DNA of 64,000 bases from Kocuria salsicia (GCF_007681555.1 NZ_VELE01000002.1:62001-126000), one strand, 5' to 3'. Shown: positions 1 through 9,281, numbered from the stretch's first letter. The notes: generated by a model not told the origin, from the letters alone. Numbers and translations: made by a program.

Positions 1-386
1 CCAAGCCGAACGTCCGAGCCGATGACCAGGCACACCGCACCCAGGGGCTTGACGAGGTAGTCGACCACGAACTGCTGCGGGGTCAGCTCGGAAAACTCGA
101 GGCTGTAGGGCAGCACGAGGACGGCGTCCACACCGGTCTCCTCGAGGGCGTCCAGCTTGTCCTCCGGGCCCATGATCAGACCGGGGTGCGAATCGGGCCT
201 GTGCACGAGGGCCGGGTGAGGATCGAAGGTCACGACCACCGAGCGCGCGTGGTGGGACCGGGCGACGTCGAGCAGGCGCGCGAAGACTCGCTGGTGTCCG
301 CGGTGGACACCGTCGAAGTTCCCGATCGTCACCACGGAGGGACCGAAACCGGGGGTGACTTCGTCCAGGCTTCTCCAGCGAATCAC
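1..386 (-). CDS. ribF: Riboflavin kinase / FAD synthetase, N-terminal part (cut by window edge)
   Basis: RibF makes FMN and FAD in the cytoplasm; its N-terminal domain is the FAD synthetase (FMN adenylyltransferase). Only the first 128 codons lie in the window. The translation from GTG at 386 begins VIRWRSLDEV and reaches the nucleotidyltransferase motif GNFDGVHRGHQ at residues 22-32, the family's HIGH-like ATP site. AGGAGA lies just upstream of the GTG. It is the last visible gene of the rimP-nusA-infB-rbfA-truB series, and truB near ribF is a common bacterial arrangement. The C-terminal kinase domain should lie outside the window. Confidence 0.95.
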   Translation of the reverse strand, partial: MIRWRSLDEVTPGFGPSVVTIGNFDGVHRGHQRVFARLLDVARSHHARSVVVTFDPHPALVHRPDSHPGLIMGPEDKLDALEETGVDAVLVLPYSLEFSELTPQQFVVDYLVKPLGAVCLVIGSDVRL

Positions 387-431
387 AGTTCTCCTCGTCG
401 TTCGTCGAGTGCGGGGCGCACCGTCTAGAGC

Positions 432-899
432 CTACCGCTCACCGCGGGAGGGCCGCGTCATCCACAGCCACGCGAGGCCCACCACGGGCAGCACGAGCGG
501 CACGTAGCCGTACCCCGCTCCGAATTCGGACCACACGCTTGCCTTGGGGAACAGCTGCGGTTCGAACATGCTGAGCGCTCCCACGCCCAGGACACCCAGG
601 AGCTCCGCACCCACGGCCCACGTGGCCACTGCGTGCCAGCCGGGACCGGTCTTCGTCAGCGCCACGGTGGCGAGAACGTAGATCGCCGCGGACAGTGTGG
701 AGAGCAGGATGGCCACGGGTGCCATGCTGAACTCGGTGGCCAGCTGGTACAGCGATCGCACACCGGCGGAGAGCGAGAAGATCCCGTACACGACAATCAG
801 TACGCGCCCGAAGCCGGAACTCTTGCGGTCGGTGCGCCGGGTGTGCATCGAACCGCCGAAACGCTTCTGCAGCGTGGAGTGGGAGGACTCGGGGTCCAT
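432..899 (-). CDS. Small integral membrane protein, unknown function
   Basis: A 155-residue protein with a charged N-terminus of about 28 residues and about four hydrophobic segments (near residues 30-50, 58-80, 88-108 and 130-148), ending in a short Arg-rich cytoplasmic tail. I recognise no family or catalytic motif. A second ATG at residue 18 would give a shorter form starting MHTRRTDRKSS. It lies between another small membrane gene and ribF, on the same strand as the truB operon, so co-transcription is likely. The coding signal (strong third-position GC) is good; no function is assigned. Confidence 0.75.
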   Translation of the reverse strand: MDPESSHSTLQKRFGGSMHTRRTDRKSSGFGRVLIVVYGIFSLSAGVRSLYQLATEFSMAPVAILLSTLSAAIYVLATVALTKTGPGWHAVATWAVGAELLGVLGVGALSMFEPQLFPKASVWSEFGAGYGYVPLVLPVVGLAWLWMTRPSRGER

Positions 900-938
900 G
901 GCCGTCCTTTCGTCACGCGGGCGCCGGCCGGCGCCACC

Positions 939-974
939 GGGGTCAGTGGGGTCAGTGGGGTCGATGGGGTCACT
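939..974. repeat. Four tandem copies of a 9-bp unit
   Basis: GGGGTCAGT occurs twice, then GGGGTCGAT and GGGGTCACT, with exact 9-bp period. It spans the end of the 970-1341 gene and the gap before the next gene (start 899). Copy number is too low to call anything but a simple slippage repeat. Confidence 0.8.
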
Positions 975-1341
975 GGTAGTACCAGATGAAGTTCATGCGG
1001 TAGACCATCACGACCACCACGGGCCCCGCGGCCCCCAGGATCAGCGTGGACCACCGGGAGCGCTCCACGAGAGACCACACGAAGGTTCCCGCCGGGATGA
1101 GCAGCGCGGTGAGCAGGTAGCCCCAGTACTCGAGCACGCTGCCGGAGGCGGGCGGGCCGAGCACGGGAAGCAGCAAGGAACCGATCGCGTAGGCGAGCAG
1201 GAAACCCTCGAGGAGCAGCACGGAGCCCTGCGAGTAGTCGTCCGGTACGCGTCCGCGCAGGGCCTGCACCACGCACACCAGGCACGAGAGCGCGCCGAGC
1301 ACCGCGGAGGCCCAGAACCAGCCGTCGTAGCCCCACAGCAT
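970..1341 (-). CDS. Small membrane protein downstream of truB
   Basis: A 123-residue protein with four predicted membrane helices (about residues 8-26, 40-60, 68-88 and 97-116) and a short polar tail ending MNFIWYYQ. Its ATG overlaps the truB stop (ATGA), which argues for translational coupling and for this start. I see no known domain. With the following membrane gene it forms a two-gene insertion between truB and ribF. Function unknown; the two may act together, which is inference from adjacency only. Confidence 0.75.
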   Translation of the reverse strand: MLWGYDGWFWASAVLGALSCLVCVVQALRGRVPDDYSQGSVLLLEGFLLAYAIGSLLLPVLGPPASGSVLEYWGYLLTALLIPAGTFVWSLVERSRWSTLILGAAGPVVVVMVYRMNFIWYYQ

Positions 1342-2390
1342 CAGGACTTCCCCTCTGAGCCGGGTTCGTTGTTTGTGGAGACCTCGGCGGGATCCGTGAA
1401 GGTCACGCCCGCTGCGATGCCGAGCACCGACGTCGCGTAGCGCTTCTCGCCCCGGCCCCGCTCCTCGGCCAGCGCCACCAGGGTTCCGTCCGGGGCAAAG
1501 CAGGCGACGACACCGTCACCCGAGTCCCCGGAGACGGCCAGGGTTTTCCCCTCGGCGGCGATCCTGCGCCCGTGTGAGAGGTCGGTGGCCTGTACCGCGC
1601 TCAGCTCGCGCACGGGGAAGAGGCCGCGTGCCGCGATGTCCAGGGGCACCGTGCTCACCGTGCCCCCGGAGCGGACCTGCTCGGCGAGCTCCTCGAGGGT
1701 GTGGGCCTGCTCGAGCGTGAAGGAGCCCACGCGCGTGCGGCGCAGCGCCATGAGGTGCCCACCCACCCCGAGCGCCTCGCCCAGGTCCCGTGCCAGGGCG
1801 CGGATGTACGTGCCGGAGGTGCAGGTCACCGTGGCAGTGAGGTCCACCGCCGCGGCGTCCGTGGGCCGGGTGACGGTGTGCACCGTGAACTCCCGCACGG
1901 TGACGGGACGCGCCGCGAGCTCCACGTCCTCGCCCCTGCGGACCCGGGCGTAGGAGCGCTCGCCGTTGACCTTGATGGCGCTCACAGACGAGGGGACCTG
2001 CTGGATCTCACCGGTCAGCTTCCCCACCGCAGCGCGGACCTGCTCCTCCGTGAGGGCCTCGAGCCGCTCTGGCGGGGCCTGGCGCACGACGTCACCCTCG
2101 GCGTCGTCGGTGACCGTGGCCGCCCCCAGGCGGATGGTGGTCTCGTAGGTCTTGTCCGCGCCCGTGACGTAGGTGAGCAGCTTGGTGGCCCTCTCGACCC
2201 CGAGCACGAGTACGCCCGACGCCGCGGGGTCCAGCGTGCCCGCGTGGCCCACCTTCCGCGTGCCCGCCAGGCGGCGCATCCGTGAGACCACGTCGTGGGA
2301 GGTCCAGCCGAGCGGCTTGTCCACGACGACGAGCCCGGCCACCCTCGGGAGAGAGGGTGCCGGGCTCGGAACGTCTTCTCGCGCGGTCAC
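1341..2390 (-). CDS. truB: tRNA pseudouridine-55 synthase
   Basis: TruB converts U55 of the T-loop of tRNAs to pseudouridine. The 349-residue protein has the motif KPLGWTSHDVV at residues 25-35 and GHAGTLDPAASGVL from residue 48, with the catalytic aspartate at 54. A PUA-like C-terminal region follows. The reading frame stays open far upstream, but homology begins only just after the GTG at 2390, five bases from the rbfA stop; upstream in-frame sequence is antisense-like low-quality coding. Its stop overlaps the next ATG by the usual ATGA. It belongs to the nusA-infB operon. Confidence 0.96.
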   Translation of the reverse strand: MTAREDVPSPAPSLPRVAGLVVVDKPLGWTSHDVVSRMRRLAGTRKVGHAGTLDPAASGVLVLGVERATKLLTYVTGADKTYETTIRLGAATVTDDAEGDVVRQAPPERLEALTEEQVRAAVGKLTGEIQQVPSSVSAIKVNGERSYARVRRGEDVELAARPVTVREFTVHTVTRPTDAAAVDLTATVTCTSGTYIRALARDLGEALGVGGHLMALRRTRVGSFTLEQAHTLEELAEQVRSGGTVSTVPLDIAARGLFPVRELSAVQATDLSHGRRIAAEGKTLAVSGDSGDGVVACFAPDGTLVALAEERGRGEKRYATSVLGIAAGVTFTDPAEVSTNNEPGSEGKS

Positions 2391-2395
2391 CGGGT

Positions 2396-2860
2396 TCAGT
2401 CCTGAGACCGGCTCTCGGGGGCGGCGTCGCCCTGCGCGTCGTCCTCGGAGGTGCGGTAGGCGTCCTCCCCCGCGGCGTACTGTGCACCCACGGCCTGCTC
2501 GGCCACGCGGGCGTCCTGCTCGCGGGCGGTGCGCAGCAGCGACTCCAGCCTCGCGGCGTCGGCAGGGATCTCGTCCGCCACGAAGGTCAGCGTGGGCGTG
2601 AGGCGAGCCGTGATGTTCTTGCCGACCTCCGCGCGCAGGATGCCCTTCGCGGACTCCAGGGCGCGGGCGGTCTCCTCGCGCTGCGTCTCGTCCCCGTACA
2701 CGGTGTAGTAGACGGTGGCGTGCTGGAGGTCGTTGGTGACGCGGGCGTCCGTGACCGTCACGAAACCGACCCGCGGGTCCTTGATGCGGCGTTCGAGTGC
2801 CTGAGCCACGATCACCTTGATGCGATCGGCCAGGCGGGCGGCGCGTGCGGCGTCGGCCAT
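2396..2860 (-). CDS. rbfA: 30S ribosome-binding factor A
   Basis: RbfA is a KH-fold factor that binds the immature 30S subunit and helps 16S rRNA 5'-end processing. The 154-residue protein begins MADAARAARLADRIKVIVAQ and carries the family's central GFVTVTDARVTNDLQ segment (from about residue 33) and a KGILRAEVGK stretch. The C-terminal 40 residues are acidic and low in complexity. The ATG at 2860 was chosen over an upstream ATG at 2992 because GAGGAG sits before it and homology starts there. It is followed at once by truB, while about 200 bases with strong hairpins separate it from infB. Confidence 0.95.
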   Translation of the reverse strand: MADAARAARLADRIKVIVAQALERRIKDPRVGFVTVTDARVTNDLQHATVYYTVYGDETQREETARALESAKGILRAEVGKNITARLTPTLTFVADEIPADAARLESLLRTAREQDARVAEQAVGAQYAAGEDAYRTSEDDAQGDAAPESRSQD

Positions 2861-2881
2861 GGTGGTGCTCCTCGTCCTCGG

Positions 2882-2899
2882 GCGACGCCGCGGCGTCGC
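2882..2899. repeat. 18-bp perfect palindrome in the infB-rbfA gap
   Basis: GCGACGCCGCGGCGTCGC reads the same on both strands and lies 22 bp upstream of the rbfA start. It could form a hairpin only with distortion at the centre, so a dimeric protein site or a chance product of high GC are both possible. A second inverted repeat, CGGTCCG...CGGACCG (2942-2966), is in the same gap. Confidence 0.6.
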
Positions 2900-2971
2900 A
2901 CAGTCGTGGGGTGGCCTCGCCAGGGCGGGGCCCACCCGGAACGGTCCGCCCGTGAGGCACGGACCGCGGGA

Positions 2972-3009
2972 CGCGGCCGGGCACCCGGTCACCCGGGCAC
3001 CCGGCCGCG
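2972..3009 (-). terminator. Strong hairpin between infB and rbfA
   Basis: CGCGGCCGGG (2972-2981) pairs perfectly with CCCGGCCGCG (3000-3009). The loop holds three copies of CACCCGG at 8-bp spacing (2982-3004). It lies 50 bp after the infB stop. There is no T-run, so it may be a partial terminator, an RNA-processing site or an attenuator setting rbfA-truB levels against infB. Confidence 0.55.
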
Positions 3010-3060
3010 CGGTTCCGCCCGCCCCCGGACCGGCAGGTCGGGGACGGGAGGGACGACCTG

Positions 3061-5973
3061 TCAGTCGCGCGGCTTCTCGCGCATCTCCCAGGTCTCGATG
3101 ATGTCACCCTCGTGGATGTCGTTGAAGGAGCCGAGTCCGATACCGCACTCGTAGCCCTCACGCACCTCGGTGGCGTCATCCTTGAAGCGGCGCAGCGAGT
3201 CGATGGTGAGGTTGTCCTGCACCACGTTGCCGTCGCGCACCAGGCGGGCCTTGCCGTTGCGGCGCACAACACCCTTGGTGACGTAGGCACCGGCGATGTT
3301 GCCCCACTTGGAGGAGCGGAACACCTCGCGGACCTCGGCGGTGCCGAGCTCCACCTCCTCGTACTCCGGCTTCAGCATGCCCTTCAGCGCGCTTTCGACG
3401 TCGTCGATCGCGTTGTAGATGACGGAGTAGAACTTCATCTCCACGCCTTCGCGCTCGGCGAGGTCCGTGACGCGCTCCGCGGGACGGACGTTGAAGCCGA
3501 TGATCACGGCGTTGTCCACCGTGGCCAGGTTCACGTCGTTCTGCGTGATGGCGCCCACACCGCGGTGGATCACGCGCAACTGGACCTCATCCCCCACGTC
3601 GATCTTGAGGAGTGAGTCCTCGAGCGCCTCCACGGCACCGGACACGTCGCCCTTGATGATGAGGTTGAGGGTGTCGATCTTGCCCTCCGCCACGGCCTCG
3701 TCGAAGGACTCGAGGGTGATGCGCTTGCGGCGCTTCGCCAGTGCGGCGTTGCGGTCCGCGGCCTCACGCTTTTCGGCGATCTGACGGGCGGTGCGCTCCT
3801 CCTGCGTGGACAGGAAGGTGTCACCGGCTCGCGGCACGGTGGACAGACCCAGGACCTGCACCGGGCTGGACGGCAGCGCCGCCTCGACCGTGTTTCCCGT
3901 GTCGTCGAACATCGCACGAACGCGGCCGTAGGCCGCACCGGCGACGATCGAGTCGCCCACCTTCAGCGTGCCGGACTGGACCAGCACCGTGCAGACCGCG
4001 CCGCGGCCCTTGTCCAGGTTGGCCTCGATGGCCACACCGCGGGCGTTCTTGTTCGGGTTGGCCTGCAGCTCCAGGGCACCGTCCGCGGTAAGCACGATCG
4101 CGTCCAGGAGTTCCTCGATGTTGAGGCTCTCGCGGGCGGAGACGTCCACGAACATGGTGTCTCCGCCGTACTCCTCGGGCACGAGACCGTACTCGGTGAG
4201 CTGGCCGCGGATCTTCTCCGGGTTGGCGTCAGGCTTGTCCACCTTGTTGACCGCGACGACGATCGGCACGTTCGCCGCCTGGGCATGGTTCAGCGCCTCC
4301 ACGGTCTGCGGCATGACGCCGTCGTCCGCGGCGACCACCAGCACGGCGATGTCCGTGACCTGGGCACCACGGGCACGCATGGCGGTGAACGCCTCGTGAC
4401 CCGGGGTGTCGATGAACGTGATGAGCCGTTGCTGGCCCTCCACCTCCGTGGCGATCTGGTACGCACCGATGTGCTGGGTGATGCCGCCGGCCTCGCCCTC
4501 GATCACCTTGGTGTTGCGGATCGCGTCCAGCAGACGGGTCTTGCCGTGGTCCACGTGGCCCATGACCGTGACGACCGGGGGCCGCGGCGCGAGGACGTCC
4601 TCGCCCTCCGCCTCCAGCTCGGCGTCGAGGTCGATGTCGAAGGACTCGAGCAGCTCGCGCTCCTCGTCCTCCGGCGAGACCACCTGGATCTGGTAGCCGA
4701 GCTCGGCACCCAGCAGCTGGAACGTCTCCTCGTCGAGGGACTGCGTCTGCGTGGCCATCTCACCCAGGTGGATGAGCACGGTCACCAGCGACGCCGGGTT
4801 CGCGTTGATCTTCTCCGCGAAGTCCATGAGGGACGCGCCGCGGCGCAGGCGCACCACGGTGCTGCCGTCGCCGTGGGGAACCGACACACCGCCGACGGCG
4901 GGTGCCGACATCTGCTCGAGCTCCTGGCGCTTCGCCCGCTTCGATTTGCGGTGCTTGCCACGGGCTCCACCGCGGCCGAATGCACCCTGCGTGCCACCAC
5001 GACCACCACGACCGCGGAAACCGCCGCCGGGACCACCCGTGCCGCCGGGTCCGCCCCCACCGCGGCGCGGACCCGAGCCGGGAGCCGGACGGCTACCGAT
5101 CGGGGCGACACCGGTCGTGTGGCCGGGCATCATGTTCGGCGAGGGGCGGGGGCCACCGGGGCGAGGACCGCCCTGGCCCTGACCCTGGCGAGGCGCACCC
5201 GTGCGGGGAGCGCCGGGACGCGGGCCACCCTGACCCGCCTGAGCGGGACGGGGCCCACCCGGGCGGGGACCACCGGGGCGGGGACCGCCCTGGCCGGAGC
5301 CGCTCGAGCGCATGCCCTGCTGGGGTGCGAACGGGTTGTTGCCGGGGCGCGGGGCACCGGGCTTGGCCGAGCGCTGCTGACCGGGACGGGAAGCCCCGCC
5401 ACGCTGGCCGCCCTCGCCGCTGCGGCCCATGCCCTGCTGCGATGCGTACGGGTTGTTGCCCGGACGCGGCGCGGACTGGCCCGGCTTGGCGCCACCCGGC
5501 TTGGGTGCGTCAGAGCGGGGTGCGGGTGCGGCGCTCGAACGCGGCGTGGCGGACGCCGAGGAGTCGGTGGGCTCCTGGGAACCGGAGGTCTGCGCGGGTG
5601 CTGCCTGCTCGGAGGCGGGTGCCGCTTTCGCCGCAGGCTTCGGGGAGCCCGGAGCGGACGGCGCGGGCTTCGCCGCGCCGGACTCCGGCTTGGAGTGGGT
5701 CCGGCCGCCGGGCTTGGGGCCGGACGCCGCCGGCTTGCGGGCACCCTGCGAAGGTGCCGCCTGCGCGGAGTTGCCACGACCTGCGGCGGGCTTGGACTGG
5801 TTCGCGCTCTCCCCGCCAGCGGGGAAGGCGGAACGCAGCTTCTTGGCGACGGGCGGCTCTACCGTGGAGGAGGCGCCGCGAACGAATTCGCCGAGTTCTT
5901 GAAGTTTGGAAATTGCTTCCTTGGACGTGATTCCGAGCTCTTTCGCGAGCTCGTGGACACGGGGCTTGGCCAC
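3061..5973 (-). CDS. infB: Translation initiation factor IF-2
   Basis: IF-2 is the GTPase that brings initiator fMet-tRNA to the 30S P site and promotes subunit joining. The 970-residue protein starts with GTG (AGGAGA upstream) and the IF2_N segment [15 protein letters not shown]. Residues of about 55-345 are a long Pro/Gly/Arg/Ala-rich disordered linker, typical of high-GC actinobacteria. A second IF2_N-like region precedes the G domain: GHVDHGKT at 472-479, DTPGH at 522-526 and NKVD at 576-579. Domains II to IV follow to the C-terminus. A 7-bp hairpin (TGAGTAC/GTACTCA, 6082-6101) at the end of ylxR precedes it. It is the large central gene of the nusA operon. Confidence 0.98.
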   Translation of the reverse strand: MAKPRVHELAKELGITSKEAISKLQELGEFVRGASSTVEPPVAKKLRSAFPAGGESANQSKPAAGRGNSAQAAPSQGARKPAASGPKPGGRTHSKPESGAAKPAPSAPGSPKPAAKAAPASEQAAPAQTSGSQEPTDSSASATPRSSAAPAPRSDAPKPGGAKPGQSAPRPGNNPYASQQGMGRSGEGGQRGGASRPGQQRSAKPGAPRPGNNPFAPQQGMRSSGSGQGGPRPGGPRPGGPRPAQAGQGGPRPGAPRTGAPRQGQGQGGPRPGGPRPSPNMMPGHTTGVAPIGSRPAPGSGPRRGGGGPGGTGGPGGGFRGRGGRGGTQGAFGRGGARGKHRKSKRAKRQELEQMSAPAVGGVSVPHGDGSTVVRLRRGASLMDFAEKINANPASLVTVLIHLGEMATQTQSLDEETFQLLGAELGYQIQVVSPEDEERELLESFDIDLDAELEAEGEDVLAPRPPVVTVMGHVDHGKTRLLDAIRNTKVIEGEAGGITQHIGAYQIATEVEGQQRLITFIDTPGHEAFTAMRARGAQVTDIAVLVVAADDGVMPQTVEALNHAQAANVPIVVAVNKVDKPDANPEKIRGQLTEYGLVPEEYGGDTMFVDVSARESLNIEELLDAIVLTADGALELQANPNKNARGVAIEANLDKGRGAVCTVLVQSGTLKVGDSIVAGAAYGRVRAMFDDTGNTVEAALPSSPVQVLGLSTVPRAGDTFLSTQEERTARQIAEKREAADRNAALAKRRKRITLESFDEAVAEGKIDTLNLIIKGDVSGAVEALEDSLLKIDVGDEVQLRVIHRGVGAITQNDVNLATVDNAVIIGFNVRPAERVTDLAEREGVEMKFYSVIYNAIDDVESALKGMLKPEYEEVELGTAEVREVFRSSKWGNIAGAYVTKGVVRRNGKARLVRDGNVVQDNLTIDSLRRFKDDATEVREGYECGIGLGSFNDIHEGDIIETWEMREKPRD

Positions 5974-6098
5974 TGTTCTCCTGTCTCAGCTCGCACCGAA
6001 ACAGGTACGAACCGTTTATCTTCCGTTGACGCAACCACCGGACACGGGCATGGTTCTCACGCGTCCCGCGTGGCGGCGGGGTGAGTACGTATGAGTAC

Positions 6099-6431
6099 TC
6101 ATCGGCCGGCACTCATCGGTTTTCCATGGTCTTCTGACTCGCTTTCCTTGTGTTCGTCCTCCTGCGCCGGCAGGAGGACGCAGAGCTGCTCCGCGAGGTC
6201 GTCCGTCGAGACGGCCGCCCGGAACGAACGGTTCAGCGCCCGCCTCCGGATCGCCTGCTCGACGCACTGCCGGGTGGCGTGCACCCAGGCTCCTCGACCT
6301 CCCAGTCGGCGGTGGGGGTCCGCCACGGCCCGGGGGCCGTGAGGGGTTTCCTCCATCGTCACGCGGACGAGTTGATCAGGTGGTGCGACGATTCGGCATC
6401 CCACGCAGGTGCGCAGACTCGCAGTGCTCAT
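6099..6431 (-). CDS. ylxR: YlxR (DUF448) RNA-binding protein
   Basis: A 110-residue basic protein of the YlxR/DUF448 family, nearly always encoded between nusA and infB. The family motif RTCVGCR is at residues 7-13, followed by a conserved basic core with GGRGAWVH and a C-terminal acidic tail. YlxR binds RNA in structural work on the family; its cellular role is not firmly known, with links to RNase P and to transcription proposed. The gene sits in the operon between nusA and infB, as expected. Confidence 0.93.
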   Translation of the reverse strand: MSTASLRTCVGCRIVAPPDQLVRVTMEETPHGPRAVADPHRRLGGRGAWVHATRQCVEQAIRRRALNRSFRAAVSTDDLAEQLCVLLPAQEDEHKESESEDHGKPMSAGR

Positions 6432-6563
6432 CCACGCTCCTCATGATCCACAACCCGCTCCCCCGAGCACGCGGACGTGCAGGATCACGAGAGATGGCCT
6501 ACCTGATCAGACCACAGTCTAGCGCGCCGCCGGGGAATCGCCCGAATCACCGCGCCGCGAGGC

Positions 6564-7535
6564 TCACTGGGCCTTGGACTCCGCGACGATATCGATCCCC
6601 CAACCGGTCAGGCGTGCGGCGAGACGGGCGTTCTGCCCCTCCTTGCCGATCGCCAGCGAGAGCTGCGAGTCCGGGACGACGGCGCGCGCCGAGCGCCCCG
6701 CCTCGTCCAGGACCTCCACACGGCTCACGCGGGAGGGGGACAGGGCGTTCGCGATGAACGTGGCGGGGTCCTGCGAGTAGTCGATGATGTCGATCTTCTC
6801 CTCCCCGAGCTCGTTCATCACCGCGCGCACACGGGAGCCCATGTCACCGATGCAGGCGCCCTTGGCGTTGGCTCCTGGGCGGGTGGCGACTACCGCCATC
6901 TTGGTGCGGTGACCGGCCTCGCGAGCCAGGGTCACGATCTCCACGGAGCCGTCCGCGATCTCCGGGACCTCCATCTCGAAGAGTCGGCGCACGAGGTCCG
7001 GGTGCGACCGGGACAGGGTGATAGACGGGCCCTTGAAGCCGCGCTTCGCCTCAACCACGAAGGCGCGGATGCGGTCGCCGTGCTTGTAGGTCTCCCCGGG
7101 GACCTGCTCGTGCGGCGGCAGCAGCGCCTCGACGGTGCCCAGGTTCACCTGCACCATTTTGGGGTTGTTGCCCTGCTGGATCTGGCCGGAGACGAGCTCG
7201 CCCTCGCGGCCCTTGAAGTGGCCCAGCACGTTGTCGTCCTCGACGTCCCGCAGCTTCTGCAGGATGACCTGCCGGGCCGTAGCCGCGGCGATGCGTCCGA
7301 AGCCGGCCGGGGTGTCGTCGAACTCACCGATCCGGTGGTCCTCGTCGTCCAGCTCCGGCGCCCAGATGGTCACGTGCCCGGAGCGGCGCTCCACCTCTGC
7401 CCGAGCGCCGTTGATGGCACCGGGGGAACGCATGTAGGCGAGCAGCAGCGCCTGCTCTATGGTGGGGATCAGCACGTCCACCGGGATGTCGCGTTCGCGC
7501 TCCAGCAGCCGCAGTGTGCTCATGTCGATGTCCAT
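6564..7535 (-). CDS. nusA: Transcription termination/antitermination factor NusA
   Basis: NusA binds RNA polymerase and nascent RNA to control pausing, termination and antitermination. The 323-residue protein has the N-terminal RNAP-binding domain (to about residue 125), an S1 domain (around GELVSGQIQQ), then KH1 and KH2. KH2 contains SLAIGKEGQNARLAARLTG near the C-terminus. It lacks the acidic C-terminal repeats of E. coli NusA, as usual in actinobacteria. The start MDIDMSTLRLLERERD (ATG at 7535) matches family N-termini better than an ATG 24 codons upstream. rimP precedes it by about 145 bp. Confidence 0.96.
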   Translation of the reverse strand: MDIDMSTLRLLERERDIPVDVLIPTIEQALLLAYMRSPGAINGARAEVERRSGHVTIWAPELDDEDHRIGEFDDTPAGFGRIAAATARQVILQKLRDVEDDNVLGHFKGREGELVSGQIQQGNNPKMVQVNLGTVEALLPPHEQVPGETYKHGDRIRAFVVEAKRGFKGPSITLSRSHPDLVRRLFEMEVPEIADGSVEIVTLAREAGHRTKMAVVATRPGANAKGACIGDMGSRVRAVMNELGEEKIDIIDYSQDPATFIANALSPSRVSRVEVLDEAGRSARAVVPDSQLSLAIGKEGQNARLAARLTGWGIDIVAESKAQ

Positions 7536-7679
7536 GTGTCCCGCCTTCCCTCGCACCGCGCCGGGTTCCGTTCCGGGTGGGGCCGGGAACCAAACAGCGC
7601 GCCGCACGTGTCGTGCGGTGCGCTGCGGCGTGGTGTTCGTCGTGTTCTGTTGCGGTAATCGTACATCCCCGCGGGGACG

Positions 7680-8171
7680 TCAGATCTCGACCTCCACCTT
7701 CGCCGAGCGCACCTCGTCGTAGGCCACGTCCTCCGGGTCCAGGTACTTCACGGGCATCCCCTTCTTGGGCTGGTGCCAGCGCTGCAGCACGGCGTGGTCC
7801 TCGTGCGCCTCGAGCAGCCGGGCCGTGTAGCGCTCGCCCTCGAGCGGGCGGACCCGCACCAGCCGGCCCACGTTGCGGCGCCAGTGCCGCGGGGTCTCGA
7901 GCGAGCGCGTGGCACCGGGGGTGGAGACCTCGAGCTCATAGGGCGGGCCGGGCACCGGGTCCTCACGGTCCAGAGCGTCGGAGATCTCGCGCGCGACGGC
8001 CGCCACGCCGTCGAGGTCCAGGGATTCCGTGCCCTCGGTCACGTCAACGAGCACTCGCAGCGTGCGCGTGCCGCCCTCCCCCGTGAGCTCGCACTCCTCG
8101 AGGAAGAGCCCCGCGGCCTCGACCACCGGGGCCACGGTCTTGCGGATGGTGGCATTCTCGTGCGACGTCAT
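7680..8171 (-). CDS. rimP: Ribosome maturation factor RimP
   Basis: RimP helps assemble the 30S subunit. The 163-residue protein shows the N-terminal domain (VVEAAGLFLEECEL) and the conserved PPYELEVSTPGATRSLE segment (about residues 76-92) found at the domain junction in the family. The C-terminal Sm-like domain includes GRLVRVRPLEG. ATG at 8171 has AGGAG ten bases upstream. It is the first gene of the rimP-nusA-ylxR-infB-rbfA-truB block. Its promoter must lie in the roughly 100 bp it shares with the divergent gene at 8274. Confidence 0.95.
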   Translation of the reverse strand: MTSHENATIRKTVAPVVEAAGLFLEECELTGEGGTRTLRVLVDVTEGTESLDLDGVAAVAREISDALDREDPVPGPPYELEVSTPGATRSLETPRHWRRNVGRLVRVRPLEGERYTARLLEAHEDHAVLQRWHQPKKGMPVKYLDPEDVAYDEVRSAKVEVEI

Positions 8172-8239
8172 GGGTTCTCGTCTCCTGTGGTTCGTGTCGT
8201 CCGCCGCACGGGCGGCCTCTGCCGGGCGGCGCTTCTCCC

Positions 8240-8276
8240 TATCATGGAGCAGACCCGTCCCCCGGAGGAATTCGTG
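8240..8276 (+). promoter_or_regulatory. -10-like box and Shine-Dalgarno that set the start of the next gene
   Basis: TATCAT (8240-8245) resembles an actinobacterial -10 hexamer and GGAGGA (8264-8269) is an ideal ribosome-binding site ending four bases before GTG at 8274. An ATG at 8244 overlaps the -10-like box and lacks such a site, so GTG 8274 is the more likely start. Confidence 0.5.
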
Positions 8277-9281
8277 AGTTCTCACCCGTCCACGCCCCGC
8301 GAGCGGAGCTGGCGCACCGCGGCCGCGGTTCTCGCCGTCGTCCTGCTGCTCGTGGTGGCCGCCGGTCTCTGGGCGCACTGGCGGCCGCTGTCGGACGACG
8401 ACGCCGCCCGGCTCGCAGCCCGAGCCACCGCCGAGTCCGTGCGCGCCCAGCTGCACCCGGGGTCCTCCGCGTCCTCCGCGCAGGCGGGCAGTGCGAAGCC
8501 CTCGGACGGTTCCCTGCTGACGTCCGCGGTCCTCGACCGTCAACTCGACGAGCTCGGACCCCCAGCCACTCCGACGCAGACTCGGCACATGACGGAACGC
8601 GGTGAGGAGTCCCCCGCCGTCGAGAGTCTCTCGGATGCCGCGGGACGACTCGCCGACGCCGCGGACGGCGTGCACGACGCCGACCTCGCGGCGTCCCTCG
8701 CGGCCGTCGCGGCGTCGTGGTGGGCCGCGGACGCCTCCTCTCCCTCGAGCGGTGCGGCCTCCCCCTCAACCGCCGGGTCGGAGAGCAGCGGGGCGGCGGA
8801 TGGTGGAGCCACGACCGGCGAGGTCACGGGCCGCGGCTCGCCCTCGGCTTCGGCGACACCCGCTGGGCCGGTGGGCTGCGAGCCCGAGCAGCTCGCGGCC
8901 GTGACTGCGGTGGACCGCGCGCAGTTCGTCGCCGAGGCCGCCCAGGCGCGGATCTCCACCGGGAACGCGGCGCGGACGGACGTGGACGCCACTGTTGCAC
9001 GGCTCCACGACACGCTCGAGGACGGGCGTGCCGCGGGCCTGCTCGGCTGCGATCCCGGCCCGGTGGCAGCGTGGTACGACCTCCCCGAGGGGTTCACCAC
9101 GGATCCCGCCCGTGCGACGGGAGCGGCAGAGCGGGAGGCGAGCGAGGCGGTTGTACGGGCCGTGGCCACCAGCACCGCCGGGCAGCGCTCCTGGTGGCTC
9201 GGCGTCCTGCAGGACACTGCGCACGGCGCCCAGCGGCTGGACCCCCAGAAACCCGTGGCCGCGCTGCCCGGTCGCGGCTGA
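8274..9281 (+). CDS. Membrane-anchored Ala/Ser-rich protein, possibly DUF4439/ferritin-like
   Basis: A 335-residue protein with a short cytoplasmic N-terminus, one membrane helix (about residues 15-33) and an external part rich in Ala, Ser and Asp. A Ser/Thr/Gly-rich linker (about residues 155-200) splits it. The C-terminal third has helical segments (QFVAEAAQARIS, EREASEAVVRAVAT) ending RSWWLGVLQDTA. In mycobacteria and relatives a DUF4439 (ferritin-like) gene commonly diverges from rimP and neighbours proS. Position and architecture suggest that family, but I cannot see a metal-binding EXXH pattern, so the assignment is tentative. Confidence 0.7.
   Translation: MSSHPSTPRERSWRTAAAVLAVVLLLVVAAGLWAHWRPLSDDDAARLAARATAESVRAQLHPGSSASSAQAGSAKPSDGSLLTSAVLDRQLDELGPPATPTQTRHMTERGEESPAVESLSDAAGRLADAADGVHDADLAASLAAVAASWWAADASSPSSGAASPSTAGSESSGAADGGATTGEVTGRGSPSASATPAGPVGCEPEQLAAVTAVDRAQFVAEAAQARISTGNAARTDVDATVARLHDTLEDGRAAGLLGCDPGPVAAWYDLPEGFTTDPARATGAAEREASEAVVRAVATSTAGQRSWWLGVLQDTAHGAQRLDPQKPVAALPGRG

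Noticed and set aside
1341-3290. One long frame covering truB and its upstream region as a fusion protein
   Set aside because: Homology to TruB starts just after GTG 2390; the upstream 300 codons overlap rbfA in another frame and look like noise.
4950-5800. Apparent tandem repeat array inside infB
   Set aside because: It encodes the Pro/Gly/Arg-rich linker normal for actinobacterial IF-2; the units are not constant in length or sequence, so it is not a CRISPR or satellite.
4285-6084. A 599-codon open frame antisense to infB, and similar long antisense frames such as 32481-34604
   Set aside because: At this GC content stop codons are rare in antisense frames. Their products are low-complexity Arg/Gly/His mixtures with no family features, and they mirror well-supported genes.
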